The notes below the pieces were generated by a model. The model saw only the letters and a list, made by a program, of their open reading frames with translations, was not told the DNA's origin and did not search any database. Position numbers and translations under genes: made by a program. A DNA stretch of 64,000 nucleotides from Candidatus Gallimonas merdae (GTDB lineage: Bacteria > Bacillota > Clostridia > Christensenellales > Borkfalkiaceae): contig CAJFRT010000010.1 of the NCBI GenBank assembly GCA_904419525.1, forward strand, positions 43,470 to 107,469, written 5' to 3'. Shown here one piece after another: positions 7,712 to 16,344 of this stretch (position 1 is its first letter; every line of letters starts with the position of its first letter).

Positions 7712-9025
7712 TCAGTTCCGCCTGTAAATGCATGCGGAGTGCGGTGGAAGATAGATGTCGTTCAGATTGCGCACCTGCCCGTCGAGCAGGTTGACGCCCT
7801 CCGCCTCCTCCACACGGACCGTGCAGTCGCCGTCTCCGATGTTGATCGCAACGATGATCTTTTCCCCGTTGTGCTCGCGCACAAAGGAAAAATTGGTGTT
7901 CATGCAGGTCGCCTTGGCATACGTTCCGTAAGAGAGCGCCGGGCAGGCCTTTCTGATCTGCGCGAGCTTTTTGAGGTGCGCGGCCAGTTCAGGATGCGCG
8001 TTTTTATCGATATCGCCGATGAACGGACGCAGTTTATAGTCAAAGTCGGACTTGTCCCCTTCCGCGCCGTACTCCGAACCGTAGTAGACGCAGGGAATGC
8101 CGGGCATCGTGTAGAGCAGCGTATACAGATTGAGCAGGTTTGCCCTGTTCCTGAGCGCGGTACAGGCGCGCTCCACGTCGTGATTGTCCACAAAGTTGAG
8201 CAGATGCTTCCCCTTGAAGAGCGCCCAAGGCGTATCGGCAAACAGACGCGTCATGGAGTGCTCGATCTCAAACAGGTTTCCCGAATTGAACGCCGAGATC
8301 ATGCTGCGGAACCCTTCGTAATTGGTGATGGAATCCAGCCGTTCCGGGCAGACGTTCTGCTGAAAGTTGTTGTTGTGAATGACCTCGCCGACAAGAAAGA
8401 ATTCCCCCTTCTTTTCATTGACGGTACGGCGGAGCATCTCCATGAACCACGGCGGCAGCAGATAGCTCACGTCGAGGCGCAGTCCGTCGATGTCAAAGGT
8501 ATCGATCCAGAAGCGGACGGCGTCCATCAGATAGCGCTGCAGGTCCTGATTTTCAAGACGGAGCTTGACGAGCTCGGGATGCCCCTCCCAATTTTCATAG
8601 TCAAGCCCGTCGTTGTAGCGGGAGTTGCCGTAGAAATTGATGTTGAACCAGAACCGATAGTCCGTTCCCTCGCGCTTTTCCAGGACCTCCTTAAAAGGCG
8701 GGAATGCGCGCCCCACATGATTGAAAACGCCGTCCAGCACGACGCGGATCCCCGCTTCGTGCAGCTTTTTTACAAGCGCCGCAAATTCCCCGTTGGTGCC
8801 GAGGCGTCTGTCCACCCTGAAAAAGTCCACCGTGTCATAGCCGTGACGTTCGCTTTCAAACAGCGGGTTGAAGAGCACGGCGCCGATGCCCAGCTCTTTC
8901 AGGCGGGGGATCTCTGCCTCGATCAGGCCAAGGCGGTGGCGCGTTTCCCCAAAGTCGTTTTCCCGTTCCGCTCCGCAGAACCCGAGCGGGTAGATCTGAT
9001 AGAACACACTTTCATCAAACCACAT
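7712..9025 (-). CDS. GH13 alpha-amylase-family enzyme (cyclomaltodextrinase/neopullulanase-like)
   Basis: This 437-residue cytoplasmic protein has no signal peptide. The four GH13 regions are visible: DGVFNH (residues ~98-103), GLRLDV with the nucleophile Asp185, LVGEV with the acid/base Glu214, and FVDNHD with the stabilising Asp283. No N-terminal starch-binding or N domain is present, so it is a short single-barrel form that would hydrolyse imported maltodextrins or related alpha-glucans. It has its own promoter. The exact specificity cannot be read from the sequence. Confidence 0.85.
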   Translation of the reverse strand: MWFDESVFYQIYPLGFCGAERENDFGETRHRLGLIEAEIPRLKELGIGAVLFNPLFESERHGYDTVDFFRVDRRLGTNGEFAALVKKLHEAGIRVVLDGVFNHVGRAFPPFKEVLEKREGTDYRFWFNINFYGNSRYNDGLDYENWEGHPELVKLRLENQDLQRYLMDAVRFWIDTFDIDGLRLDVSYLLPPWFMEMLRRTVNEKKGEFFLVGEVIHNNNFQQNVCPERLDSITNYEGFRSMISAFNSGNLFEIEHSMTRLFADTPWALFKGKHLLNFVDNHDVERACTALRNRANLLNLYTLLYTMPGIPCVYYGSEYGAEGDKSDFDYKLRPFIGDIDKNAHPELAAHLKKLAQIRKACPALSYGTYAKATCMNTNFSFVREHNGEKIIVAINIGDGDCTVRVEEAEGVNLLDGQVRNLNDIYLPPHSACIYRRN

Positions 9026-9056
9026 TTTGTGCTGTCTCCTTTTTTCTCACTGACAT

Positions 9057-9085
9057 ATTGTACCATACGGCAGACATTTTGACAA
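9057..9085 (-). promoter_or_regulatory. Promoter of the GH13 gene
   Basis: TTGTCA (9080-9085), 17 bp and TACAAT (9057-9062) on the minus strand, about 32 bp before the start codon at 9025. Confidence 0.75.
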
Positions 9086-9138
9086 GAGAAATTTGAAAAT
9101 TCCCGTAATTTCCGATCTTTGCGCCCCGTTTCTTTTGC

Positions 9139-9167
9139 TTGCAATTTCTGCCGCATGGCTCTATAAT
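9139..9167 (+). promoter_or_regulatory. Promoter of the M18 aminopeptidase gene
   Basis: TTGCAA (9139-9144), 17 bp and TATAAT (9162-9167), 25 bp before the ATG at 9192. It makes a divergent pair with the GH13 promoter. Confidence 0.75.
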
Positions 9168-9191
9168 ATAAAGAAAAAACGGAATACGGAC

Positions 9192-10436
9192 ATGAAAGCA
9201 TTATCGGAATTTCTTGAAACATCGTACACCGCATATCAGGCGGCCGACAACGTGCGGGCGTATCTGCTGGCGCACGGATTCCGCGAGCTGCGCGAAACGG
9301 AGGCATGGAACCTGAAGCAGGGCGGAAAATACTTCGCCGTCCGCGGCGGGAGCGCGGTCATCGCCTTTTGCATGGGCGATGCAAGACAGGGCTTTAAGAT
9401 CGTGGCGAGCCACACCGACTCCCCCGCGCTCAAATTAAAGGAAAACCCCGCCCTTTCGGACGGGAATTATACGCGGCTGAACACGGAACCGTACGGCGGC
9501 GGGCTCTGGTACACCTTTTTCGACCGCCCGCTCCGCCTTGCCGGACGCGTCGTTCGCGAAAGAGAGGGAGCGCTCGTCTCCGAAAGCTTTGCAAGCGATT
9601 TCATTGTGACGCTGCCCTCGCTCGCGCCGCACCTCAACCGCGCCGTAAACGAAGGATTCGCCCCCGAACAGCAGAAAGACCTTCCCCTCCTTGCACTCGG
9701 AACATCCGATTTTGAAGCCCTTCTTGGCAACCCCGTCGCATACGATCTGTTTGCCGCCTGCGCTCAGAAGCCCTACTTCTGGGGAGAACACGGCGAATTC
9801 TTCTCCGCGCCCAGACTGGACAACCTTGCAAGCGTGTGGGTGTCCGTCACGAGCCTTGCCGCCGGAAGCACCGGCGTCTGCGTGGCCGCCTGCCTTGACA
9901 GCGAAGAAGTCGGAAGCCGCACGCGGCAGGGAGCCGCGGGGGATTTCCTGCGTTCCGTTCTGACGCGCATCGCCGCGCAGCAGGCCCTGACGGAAGAGGA
10001 ACTGCTTTGCGCTTATGCGAAGTCCTTCTGTATCTCTTTGGACAACGCGCAGGGATTCCACCCCAACCACGCCGAAAAATTCGACCCGAAAGAGAGAGCG
10101 ATCCTGGGAAAGGGCGTGGCGATCAAGGGTCACGCCGGCGGCGCCTATACGACGGACGCGCTCTCTTCGGCGGTCGTCAGGACCGTTTTTGCACAGGCGG
10201 AAGCCCCTTTGCAGGTATTCTACAACCGTTCCGATGCGCGCAGCGGCTCCACGCTCGGCGCGATCAGCCTCGGACAGGCCTGCATCCTCACCGTGGACAT
10301 CGGGCTCCCGCAGCTTGCGATGCACTCCGCCGTCGAGACGATCGCCTGCGCCGACTACATGGCGCTTGAACGGGGCCTGGCGGCGTTCTGGAACAGTACC
10401 GTTCAGACGGACGGAGAAACCGTAACGATCATCTGA
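9192..10436 (+). CDS. apeB: M18 family aminopeptidase
   Basis: The open frame reaches back to 9093, but that part contains the promoter, so ATG at 9192 (MKALSEFLETSYTAYQ) is the start, giving 414 residues. The dinuclear zinc site motifs are present: VASHTDSPALKLK, LDNLASVW, SEEVGSRTRQGA and a late AMHSAVETI. It is a cytosolic metallo-aminopeptidase that removes N-terminal residues, acidic ones being preferred in characterised relatives. The upstream SD is weak. A strong terminator follows. Confidence 0.92.
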   Translation: MKALSEFLETSYTAYQAADNVRAYLLAHGFRELRETEAWNLKQGGKYFAVRGGSAVIAFCMGDARQGFKIVASHTDSPALKLKENPALSDGNYTRLNTEPYGGGLWYTFFDRPLRLAGRVVREREGALVSESFASDFIVTLPSLAPHLNRAVNEGFAPEQQKDLPLLALGTSDFEALLGNPVAYDLFAACAQKPYFWGEHGEFFSAPRLDNLASVWVSVTSLAAGSTGVCVAACLDSEEVGSRTRQGAAGDFLRSVLTRIAAQQALTEEELLCAYAKSFCISLDNAQGFHPNHAEKFDPKERAILGKGVAIKGHAGGAYTTDALSSAVVRTVFAQAEAPLQVFYNRSDARSGSTLGAISLGQACILTVDIGLPQLAMHSAVETIACADYMALERGLAAFWNSTVQTDGETVTII

Positions 10437-10452
10437 CACGAATATGAAACAT

Positions 10453-10495
10453 AAAAGGCCCGCCGCAGCGCTGAACGCGCTGCGGCGGGCCTTTT
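10453..10495. terminator. Bidirectional terminator
   Basis: AAAAGGCCCGCCGCAGCGC pairs perfectly with the downstream GCGCTGCGGCGGGCCTTTT across a 5-nt loop. It serves the aminopeptidase gene on the plus strand and the 10499-11332 gene on the minus strand. Confidence 0.9.
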
Positions 10496-10498
10496 GTC

Positions 10499-11332
10499 TT
10501 ATGCGTCCGACTTGCCCGACGGCTGTTCGGGCGGAAGCTGGGATTGTTCCAGGATCTCCTGATAATAGGGATCCGATGTAAAATCGCGCGGTCTGGTATA
10601 CTCCCCGCCCAGCGCCTCGACGGCATATTTCAGTTCCCGGAATTCCAGGAAGTTGATGTCGTCGCGGTCGATGTATTCGAGAAGGACGGGAAGCGCGCGC
10701 TCATCGCCGTAGGCCGCAAGATAGCTGGCGTGCATGGGAACATCGTCCCCCGTACGGAAAGCATTGAGCAGGATCTCATACACCCTGTCGTCGCGCTGTT
10801 TACAGCGGGAAAGGATCTCAAGCATGAGTTCGCGCTCCTTTCCCTCCTCGTAGAGTGCGAGCGCGCGCTCTTTGGCCGCATCCGCGCCCCCCTTGAGCTG
10901 TTCGCAGACCGCCTCCTTGATGTCGTCGCTCACCGGAGAAGTCAGCAATTCAAAGTAGGCGGGAAAGGCCTTTTCGCTGCTCCCCGCAAGATTGACGGCG
11001 AGCGTCAGGATCTCCTCTTCCCGACGGGAGAGCAGCCCGACGAGCGCGTCCGTGCAGCCGCGGCCTTCGATCTCGCGGCAGAGGAAGTCGGAGACCGGGA
11101 CCCCTTCGGCGACGTGCCGTTCAAGCGTCTCGCAAAGTTCTTCGTCCGACATGGACGCATAGTATTCCTTGGGCGTGGAGCCGGCCGCGGCGACATAGAT
11201 ATCGCCAAATTGTTTGTACAGCCGCGGAATGACGTTTTCCCACTGTTTTTCCGTATATTTTTCGGGATTGGACCGGATATATTCCGCGAGTTTTTCGTCG
11301 AACAATCCGTCAAAATCGATGAGTTTTTTCAT
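10499..11332 (-). CDS. Hypothetical helical-repeat protein
   Basis: This 277-residue acidic, Glu/Leu/Ala-rich protein lacks a signal peptide or membrane segment. It starts MKKLIDFDGLFDEKLAEYI. The pattern of paired amphipathic helices (for example DIKEAVCEQLKGGADAAKER and DERALPVLLEYIDRDDIN) looks like HEAT-type repeats, possibly a scaffold. It is the last gene of an operon with a TPR protein and Hsp33. I do not recognise a named family. Confidence 0.6.
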   Translation of the reverse strand: MKKLIDFDGLFDEKLAEYIRSNPEKYTEKQWENVIPRLYKQFGDIYVAAAGSTPKEYYASMSDEELCETLERHVAEGVPVSDFLCREIEGRGCTDALVGLLSRREEEILTLAVNLAGSSEKAFPAYFELLTSPVSDDIKEAVCEQLKGGADAAKERALALYEEGKERELMLEILSRCKQRDDRVYEILLNAFRTGDDVPMHASYLAAYGDERALPVLLEYIDRDDINFLEFRELKYAVEALGGEYTRPRDFTSDPYYQEILEQSQLPPEQPSGKSDA

Positions 11333-11371
11333 GAAGAGCTTTCCTCCTGTGTTCCCGCCTTTTCCGGCAGG

Positions 11372-13036
11372 TCACATCATATAGTCCAGAATACACTGCG
11401 TCGTATACTGGTTGGCGTCAAAGAGCGCAACGATCTCTTTCAGCGAGCGTTCCCCGCCCTTCAGGCGGGATTCCCGGTAGATGGCCGCCGCAAGGGAGGC
11501 GCGTTCGTCGCAGTAATCGAGCGCCCCCGCCTCGTCGAGAGAGGCATAGACGTCCTCCGCCGCCGCGCAGATCTTGCCCTCGTTTTCGTCGTTGAGCAGG
11601 GCGAACTTGGAATACACGTCCGCGAACGCTTTGAGAAATGCGTCCGCTTTTTTGGGCCCGATCTCAATCTTATGCGTAAAAAATTCCTTGTACACATTAC
11701 AGACGACCACGCCGAAGGAATCCTCCTCATTGCGCATGATGAGTTCGTGCAGAATGTTGATCTTGGCGTACTCTTCCAGCGTACAGTCGAGCAGGACTTC
11801 CCTTAAAAATGCGTCCGCACGGGCGGGAACCGCAACGCGCACGGCAAGAGCCTGCAATTTTTCGTCCCTGCCCTCCATTTCGTCGAATGCGATGCGGAAA
11901 AAGGTGTCCAGCTGCGGAAGCTCGCCGATCCGGCGCATCTCGCGTTCGCCCACCGACGCCGCCGCGAGAAGAAATCCCGCGACCGTCTCGTATTCATCTT
12001 CCGGCACGCGGTAGTAATAGGTCATGGCAAACGCCTCTTCCTCGCCGTCCCGGAGCCTGCGCATACGCTCCAGATAGTAGTCGGCGACCGCCTTGCGCGG
12101 CCAGACCGTCGTCAGCGTTTCAAGAGAGGCGATCGCCTCGTCCAGCCTGCCCGTGCGATAGGCCGCAACGGCATGGAACCACAGGATATTTTCGTCCAGG
12201 GGGAGCCGCTCTTTCAGGACCGTGAGCTTTTCGCAGGCCGGCTCGTCCAGACCCGTCTCGCACAGAGCCGTCGCGATCCGATACAGATCGTCGGTCGAAT
12301 CGGCCGGAACGGAAGCAAGTTTTTCCGCAACCTTTTTTGCGCCCTCCTTGTTTCCCCGCGCACCGAGCACCGCGCAATAGGTCGTGAGCGCCTGGATGTT
12401 GTCCGGGTGACCGGCAAGGAGATCTTCGCATTCTTTCTGCGCGCCCTCCTCATCTCCCGACATGAGCGTGCACATGGCGGCAAGCCCCGCCGCCGACGGA
12501 AAGTCGGAGCTCTCGGAAGGGACCTCGCCGAACGCTTTACGGGCCTTGTCCAGCTCTCCCGCCTTCAGAAGCGCAAGTCCTTCCGACAGAAGTTCGGGTT
12601 CGGGCGCACCTTCGTCCGGAACGATCCTGAGCCGCGGCGCAACCGCACGGCGGAACAGGCCGCCCAATTCCGCAACGCCTTCCGGCGAGAGCTGGCCGTC
12701 CTCGGCAAAGGCGCGGTGATAGTAGAGCGCGGACTGCATGTCGTTTCCCATGTTCATGAACGCGACCGCAAGGCCCTCGTATCCCTCGCCGAAGTCCGCC
12801 TCGTTGCAGGTATCGAGAAAGCGGAACCATGCGTCCGCAGCGAGCGGCCACAGCTCCAGCGCCTCGTAGATGTCCGCGGCAAGCGCCTGCGCGTCCGCGC
12901 TGGGCGCATACATCTTGTTTCGCTTGTTGAGGAGCGTGAGCGCACCGAGGTAATTCCCCTCCTGCAGACGATTTTCCACGCTCTCCAACAAAAATTCATC
13001 GCTGAAATTCAGCGTCTGTACATTGTCCTCTTTCAT
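11372..13036 (-). CDS. Tetratricopeptide-repeat protein
   Basis: The 554 residues are almost entirely helical with TPR-type repeats, such as GNYLGALTLLNKRNKM, ELWPLAADAWFRFLDTCNEA and GRLDEAIASLETLTTVWP. Ala, Gly and Tyr fall at the usual TPR positions. No membrane segment is seen. The ATG overlaps the hslO stop by 4 nt, so it is co-translated with Hsp33. The conserved coupling suggests a proteostasis or scaffolding role, but the partner is unknown. Confidence 0.75.
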   Translation of the reverse strand: MKEDNVQTLNFSDEFLLESVENRLQEGNYLGALTLLNKRNKMYAPSADAQALAADIYEALELWPLAADAWFRFLDTCNEADFGEGYEGLAVAFMNMGNDMQSALYYHRAFAEDGQLSPEGVAELGGLFRRAVAPRLRIVPDEGAPEPELLSEGLALLKAGELDKARKAFGEVPSESSDFPSAAGLAAMCTLMSGDEEGAQKECEDLLAGHPDNIQALTTYCAVLGARGNKEGAKKVAEKLASVPADSTDDLYRIATALCETGLDEPACEKLTVLKERLPLDENILWFHAVAAYRTGRLDEAIASLETLTTVWPRKAVADYYLERMRRLRDGEEEAFAMTYYYRVPEDEYETVAGFLLAAASVGEREMRRIGELPQLDTFFRIAFDEMEGRDEKLQALAVRVAVPARADAFLREVLLDCTLEEYAKINILHELIMRNEEDSFGVVVCNVYKEFFTHKIEIGPKKADAFLKAFADVYSKFALLNDENEGKICAAAEDVYASLDEAGALDYCDERASLAAAIYRESRLKGGERSLKEIVALFDANQYTTQCILDYMM

Positions 13037-13908
13037 GGATTCTCCCCGAAAAGCTTGCGCAAATCGTCTTCATCAAATGTATACTCGGTATTACAATAGT
13101 GACAATGCACCCGGATCGCCCCCTGTTCCGCAAGCAATGCCCGCGCGTCCGCCCCGCCCATGGCAAGGACGGCGGAGGCCGCACGCTCCCGCGAACAATG
13201 GCAGACAAAGCGCACGTCGCGCACGGAGACGTTCTCCGCGCCGAAGTCCGCGAGCACCCGCCGCGCTCCCTCCCGCTCGATGACGGAGGAGACCGACGCA
13301 TAGTCCGCGATGCGCCTCTGTGCAAAGTCGAGCGCCTCCTCCCCGGCGCCCGGCAGAGGCTGCAAAAAGACGCCGCCCGCCCCGACGCACGTTCCGTCCG
13401 TGCCGATCTTCACGCCGAGCGCGACCGCCGTGGGCCGCTGTTCGCTCGTCAGAAAATAGGCGGAGAGGTCCTCGGCGATCTCCCCGGAAACGAGCGGACT
13501 TGTCCCCACAAAGGGGATCCCCTCGCCGTCGTCGCGGATCACCGTAAATGTGCCGCGCCTGCCCACGCATCCGCCGACGTCGAGTTTGCCGTCCGCGCGC
13601 GGCGGAAGCTGTACCTCCGGGTGTTCGATGTAGCCGCGCACGCGCAGGGCGCCGTCTGCCGCCACGCCGAGTTTACCGCCCGGGCCGCCGCCGTCCACCG
13701 CGACGGAAAGGGAGCTCGTCTCCTCCTTCAGCCAGCCCGCCAGATAGGCCGCCGCCGTCAGCGTGCGCCCGAGCGCCGCCGCCGCAAGCGGGGAAAGCGC
13801 ATGGCGGACGATCGCCTCGTTCACCACGGCAGTGGTATCGAGTACGCTGAGGGAGACGCGCCCGTCCGATACAAGCGCGCGATACAGTTTGCTCACAGTT
13901 TCCGGCAT
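13033..13908 (-). CDS. hslO: Hsp33 redox-regulated chaperonin
   Basis: A longer frame starts at 13941, but MPETVSKLYRALVSDG at 13908 matches the family N-terminus (291 aa). The zinc-binding switch at the C-terminus has C-H-C about 30 residues before C-H-Y-C, the CxC...CxxC site that releases zinc when oxidised and activates the holdase. Hsp33 protects cytosolic proteins during oxidative unfolding stress. It overlaps the upstream methyltransferase by 16 nt. Confidence 0.93.
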   Translation of the reverse strand: MPETVSKLYRALVSDGRVSLSVLDTTAVVNEAIVRHALSPLAAAALGRTLTAAAYLAGWLKEETSSLSVAVDGGGPGGKLGVAADGALRVRGYIEHPEVQLPPRADGKLDVGGCVGRRGTFTVIRDDGEGIPFVGTSPLVSGEIAEDLSAYFLTSEQRPTAVALGVKIGTDGTCVGAGGVFLQPLPGAGEEALDFAQRRIADYASVSSVIEREGARRVLADFGAENVSVRDVRFVCHCSRERAASAVLAMGGADARALLAEQGAIRVHCHYCNTEYTFDEDDLRKLFGENP

Positions 13909-14621
13909 ATAAAATTCACCCTGTCGCTTTGTTCCGGACATTCGCCGAGGTGCCCCTCTGTCCGCAGGACCCTGAATCCTGCCCGTTCCAGTTCCGCCCT
14001 GACCGCGTCCGTTTCGTGGATATACTGGACGTGCCGCTCGTCAAAGCGGTCAAAGGCGCCGTCCTGCCGGCGCACGAACAGCGTGACGTCCATTTCGACG
14101 CGGTCATGGGAAAGATGATTGAACACAAGATATGTAACCTCATCCCTGTCGTCCGCAAACACATTGTCGGCAATTTTTTCGCGCAGTTTGCGTGGAGATG
14201 AGAGATCGAACCAAAAAATACCGCCCTTCCCGAGCGCCGCGGCTGCCCTGCGGAAGGCCGCGGGAAGTTTTTCGGGCGCGAGATAATTGTAGCAATCGTT
14301 GGGAGCGAGCAGAAAATCAAATCTGCCGAGGGAGAATTTTGCCGCATCCGCCTGCACGAACCGGATCGAAAGCCCTTCCTCGCGCGCGAGCCGCATGCCC
14401 TCCGAAAGCATGGGTGCGGAGAGATCTGCGCCCGTCATTTCATAGCCGGATTTGGCGAGCGCACGGCAGAACGCGCCGCTTCCGCAGCCCATTTCCAGCC
14501 CTCTTTTTCCCGCGCCGAGCGCTTTCAGCCCGGAAAGAAAATACTGCGACCATTGTTCATAGCCGCAGTCATCGTTGAGTCGTTCAAACCATTGGGATAA
14601 ATGATCGTAAGCGTTCGCCAT
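13893..14621 (-). CDS. Class I SAM-dependent methyltransferase
   Basis: The 242-residue protein has motif I LEMGCGSGAFCRAL (residues ~43-56), an acidic motif II end (GADLSAPML) and motif IV FDFLLAPNDCYNYL. The N-terminus (AYDHLSQWFERLNDDCGYEQW) is the lid common in small-molecule methyltransferases of Firmicutes next to ribosome or membrane genes. The substrate is unknown. It lies 9 nt after the DUF624-like gene and overlaps hslO. Confidence 0.85.
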   Translation of the reverse strand: MANAYDHLSQWFERLNDDCGYEQWSQYFLSGLKALGAGKRGLEMGCGSGAFCRALAKSGYEMTGADLSAPMLSEGMRLAREEGLSIRFVQADAAKFSLGRFDFLLAPNDCYNYLAPEKLPAAFRRAAAALGKGGIFWFDLSSPRKLREKIADNVFADDRDEVTYLVFNHLSHDRVEMDVTLFVRRQDGAFDRFDERHVQYIHETDAVRAELERAGFRVLRTEGHLGECPEQSDRVNFICRKL

Positions 14622-14630
14622 ACCTTGCTG

Positions 14631-15944
14631 TCACCGCTTGTTGAGCATCTTGGGAGGCTGAGGCGCCTTTTTCTTCTTTTTCTTGCCGCTGCTCTCGTCC
14701 TCTTCGCGAAGCGCGCGCTCGCGCTCCTCGAACTGACGGTTGTATTCGACATAGCGCTCGTCGTCCTTGTGCTCCTCTTCGTACGCGCGCGTATCCTCTT
14801 CGATCGCCTGCTTGCTCTGGCGGAGTTTTTCCAGGTCTTCGCGCGAGAAGGACTCGGGAAGCTGATACACTTCCAGCTCGTCGTCGATCGGCTTGATCGG
14901 GCGGCAGACAAGCTTGCTCTTGCCCTGCGCGACGATCAGGCGGCGGTACTCGCGCATTGCCGCACTGTCCTGTGCGGGTGAAGGTCTGGCAGAGCCGTCC
15001 TTGGGCTTGTCCTTGTTATAGAGCCCCCTGCCCGTTGCAACGCCGATGTTCGGGTTGATGAACTTATCGAACGCCCACTGTGAATAGTCCAGCCACACGA
15101 GCAGCATGTAGGAGATCCCGAAAAAGAGCAGCAGCAGAATGCCGATCACCGCGAAGAATCCGCCTGCAAACATCGCAAGAAAGATGGGCCAGGTTGCAAG
15201 CGCGGCAAAGAAAACCGTCTGCGGGAAAGTGCCCACCGTCATGACCACGGCATTGCGGAAGAGCGCCCACGGGCCCTGCTTATAGCTGATGCCCAGCGAG
15301 ATCATCCAGAAGAACAGCAGGATCCCGAATGCGACAAAGATATAGCCGACGACTTTGGAAGCGATCAGCCACCCGGCGCCCTCCGCGCCGATCGCAACCA
15401 GCCAATCAGCAAGATTTCCCATCGTGCGCGCCACAAACAACAGCACCGTGAGAACAAGCACCGCTTCCAGCACATTCCAGTAGTTGCGGCGGATCCCGCG
15501 CAGGAAATCGTTCGCGACAAAGATCCCCTCCGTCCAGATCAGGTTGCGGATAATGTAACCGCCGCCCGAAATCCCGAGCGCGGCGATCGCACCGGCGGGA
15601 ATAAACAGCGCAAAAAAGAGAAGATCGGCCTGGAACATGCTCATTTCCGCATAGCCGACAAGCTCCGGCAGCACGGGGTAACCGACGCCGAGGCCGGAAC
15701 CGTAGGGACCGACTGTCCCCTGCACACCGATCGCAAGAGTACGCCACACAATGACGGCGGCGAGCGGAAGGAAAGTGACGACCATCAGAAGGTTGATGAG
15801 GACCAGACGGCCGAATCTTCCCTTGAGGATATCCCAAAAGAGCGCCCAGCGGCTTGTGGGAAGGGTGCTGCGGGCGTAGTCCTCGCTGCGCTCTTTCCCC
15901 TCCAGCCACCGGGCGACAAGCCCTTTTTTCTCTCTGTCTGCCAT
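14631..15944 (-). CDS. DUF624 (YesL)-like membrane protein with charged C-terminal tail
   Basis: An upstream in-frame ATG at 16028 lies in non-coding sequence. ATG at 15944 (MADREKKGLVARWLEG) has GGAGAA six bases before it and gives 437 residues. Residues ~40-300 contain about seven hydrophobic helices and the segment GRFGRLVLINLLMVVTFLP, which recalls DUF624/YesL proteins. The last ~120 residues are cytoplasmic, highly charged and predicted coiled coil, ending in a Lys-rich tract and MLNKR. That tail is not part of standard YesL (about 210 aa). The function is unknown. Confidence 0.65.
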   Translation of the reverse strand: MADREKKGLVARWLEGKERSEDYARSTLPTSRWALFWDILKGRFGRLVLINLLMVVTFLPLAAVIVWRTLAIGVQGTVGPYGSGLGVGYPVLPELVGYAEMSMFQADLLFFALFIPAGAIAALGISGGGYIIRNLIWTEGIFVANDFLRGIRRNYWNVLEAVLVLTVLLFVARTMGNLADWLVAIGAEGAGWLIASKVVGYIFVAFGILLFFWMISLGISYKQGPWALFRNAVVMTVGTFPQTVFFAALATWPIFLAMFAGGFFAVIGILLLLFFGISYMLLVWLDYSQWAFDKFINPNIGVATGRGLYNKDKPKDGSARPSPAQDSAAMREYRRLIVAQGKSKLVCRPIKPIDDELEVYQLPESFSREDLEKLRQSKQAIEEDTRAYEEEHKDDERYVEYNRQFEERERALREEDESSGKKKKKKAPQPPKMLNKR

Positions 15945-16047
15945 ATATTTTCTCCGTTTTTGCGTGTTTGACGGGCAGGAAAAAACCGCCCATGCGGATA
16001 TTGTACTACAAATCAGAAAATATTTCAATTGAATTCAGGCAAATTCC

Positions 16048-16076
16048 TTGATTTTTCTGTGTGCATATGATAAAAT
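16048..16076 (+). promoter_or_regulatory. Promoter of the lysine operon
   Basis: TTGATT (16048-16053), 17 bp and TAAAAT (16071-16076). Transcription would begin at about 16083, right at the 5' end of the lysine aptamer. Confidence 0.75.
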
Positions 16077-16085
16077 TGTCTCGCT

Positions 16086-16259
16086 AAAAAGAGGAGCGGA
16101 AGAACATGAGTACCGCGGCCGGAGAGGAATGAGGGTTCCTTGCACGACGGGCGCGGGAAAGGGTATCTCCGCCGAAGCGTATCCCGGCCCTCGGCGGATA
16201 TGCTGGGTCTGCGGGAGAACACCCGCTTTCCTGTCACCGTCCGCGGTGAAGCGCTTTTT
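16086..16259 (+). ncRNA. Lysine riboswitch aptamer (L box)
   Basis: The leader of asd carries the conserved L-box blocks in order: AGAGGAGCGGAAG, then AGTACCGCGG, AAAGGGTATCTCCGCCGAAG, GATATGCTGG and CCTGTCA. The terminal P1 helix is AAAAAG (16086-16091) with CTTTTT (16254-16259). Lysine binding would stabilise the aptamer and favour the downstream terminator at 16287, turning off asd-dapA-dapB when lysine is plentiful. Confidence 0.9.
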
Positions 16260-16286
16260 CGGCAGGATACACTCTGTAAAAGGCGA

Positions 16287-16317
16287 AGAAGGCGGACGCA
16301 CGCCTTCTTTTTCTTTT
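16287..16317 (+). terminator. Riboswitch expression platform terminator
   Basis: AGAAGGCG, a 6-nt loop and CGCCTTCT, then TTTTCTTTT. It lies 28 nt before the asd start, so it is a transcription attenuator rather than an end of gene. Confidence 0.85.
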
Positions 16318-16344
16318 CCGAACGCCCTTTCAAGGAGATCTGAT

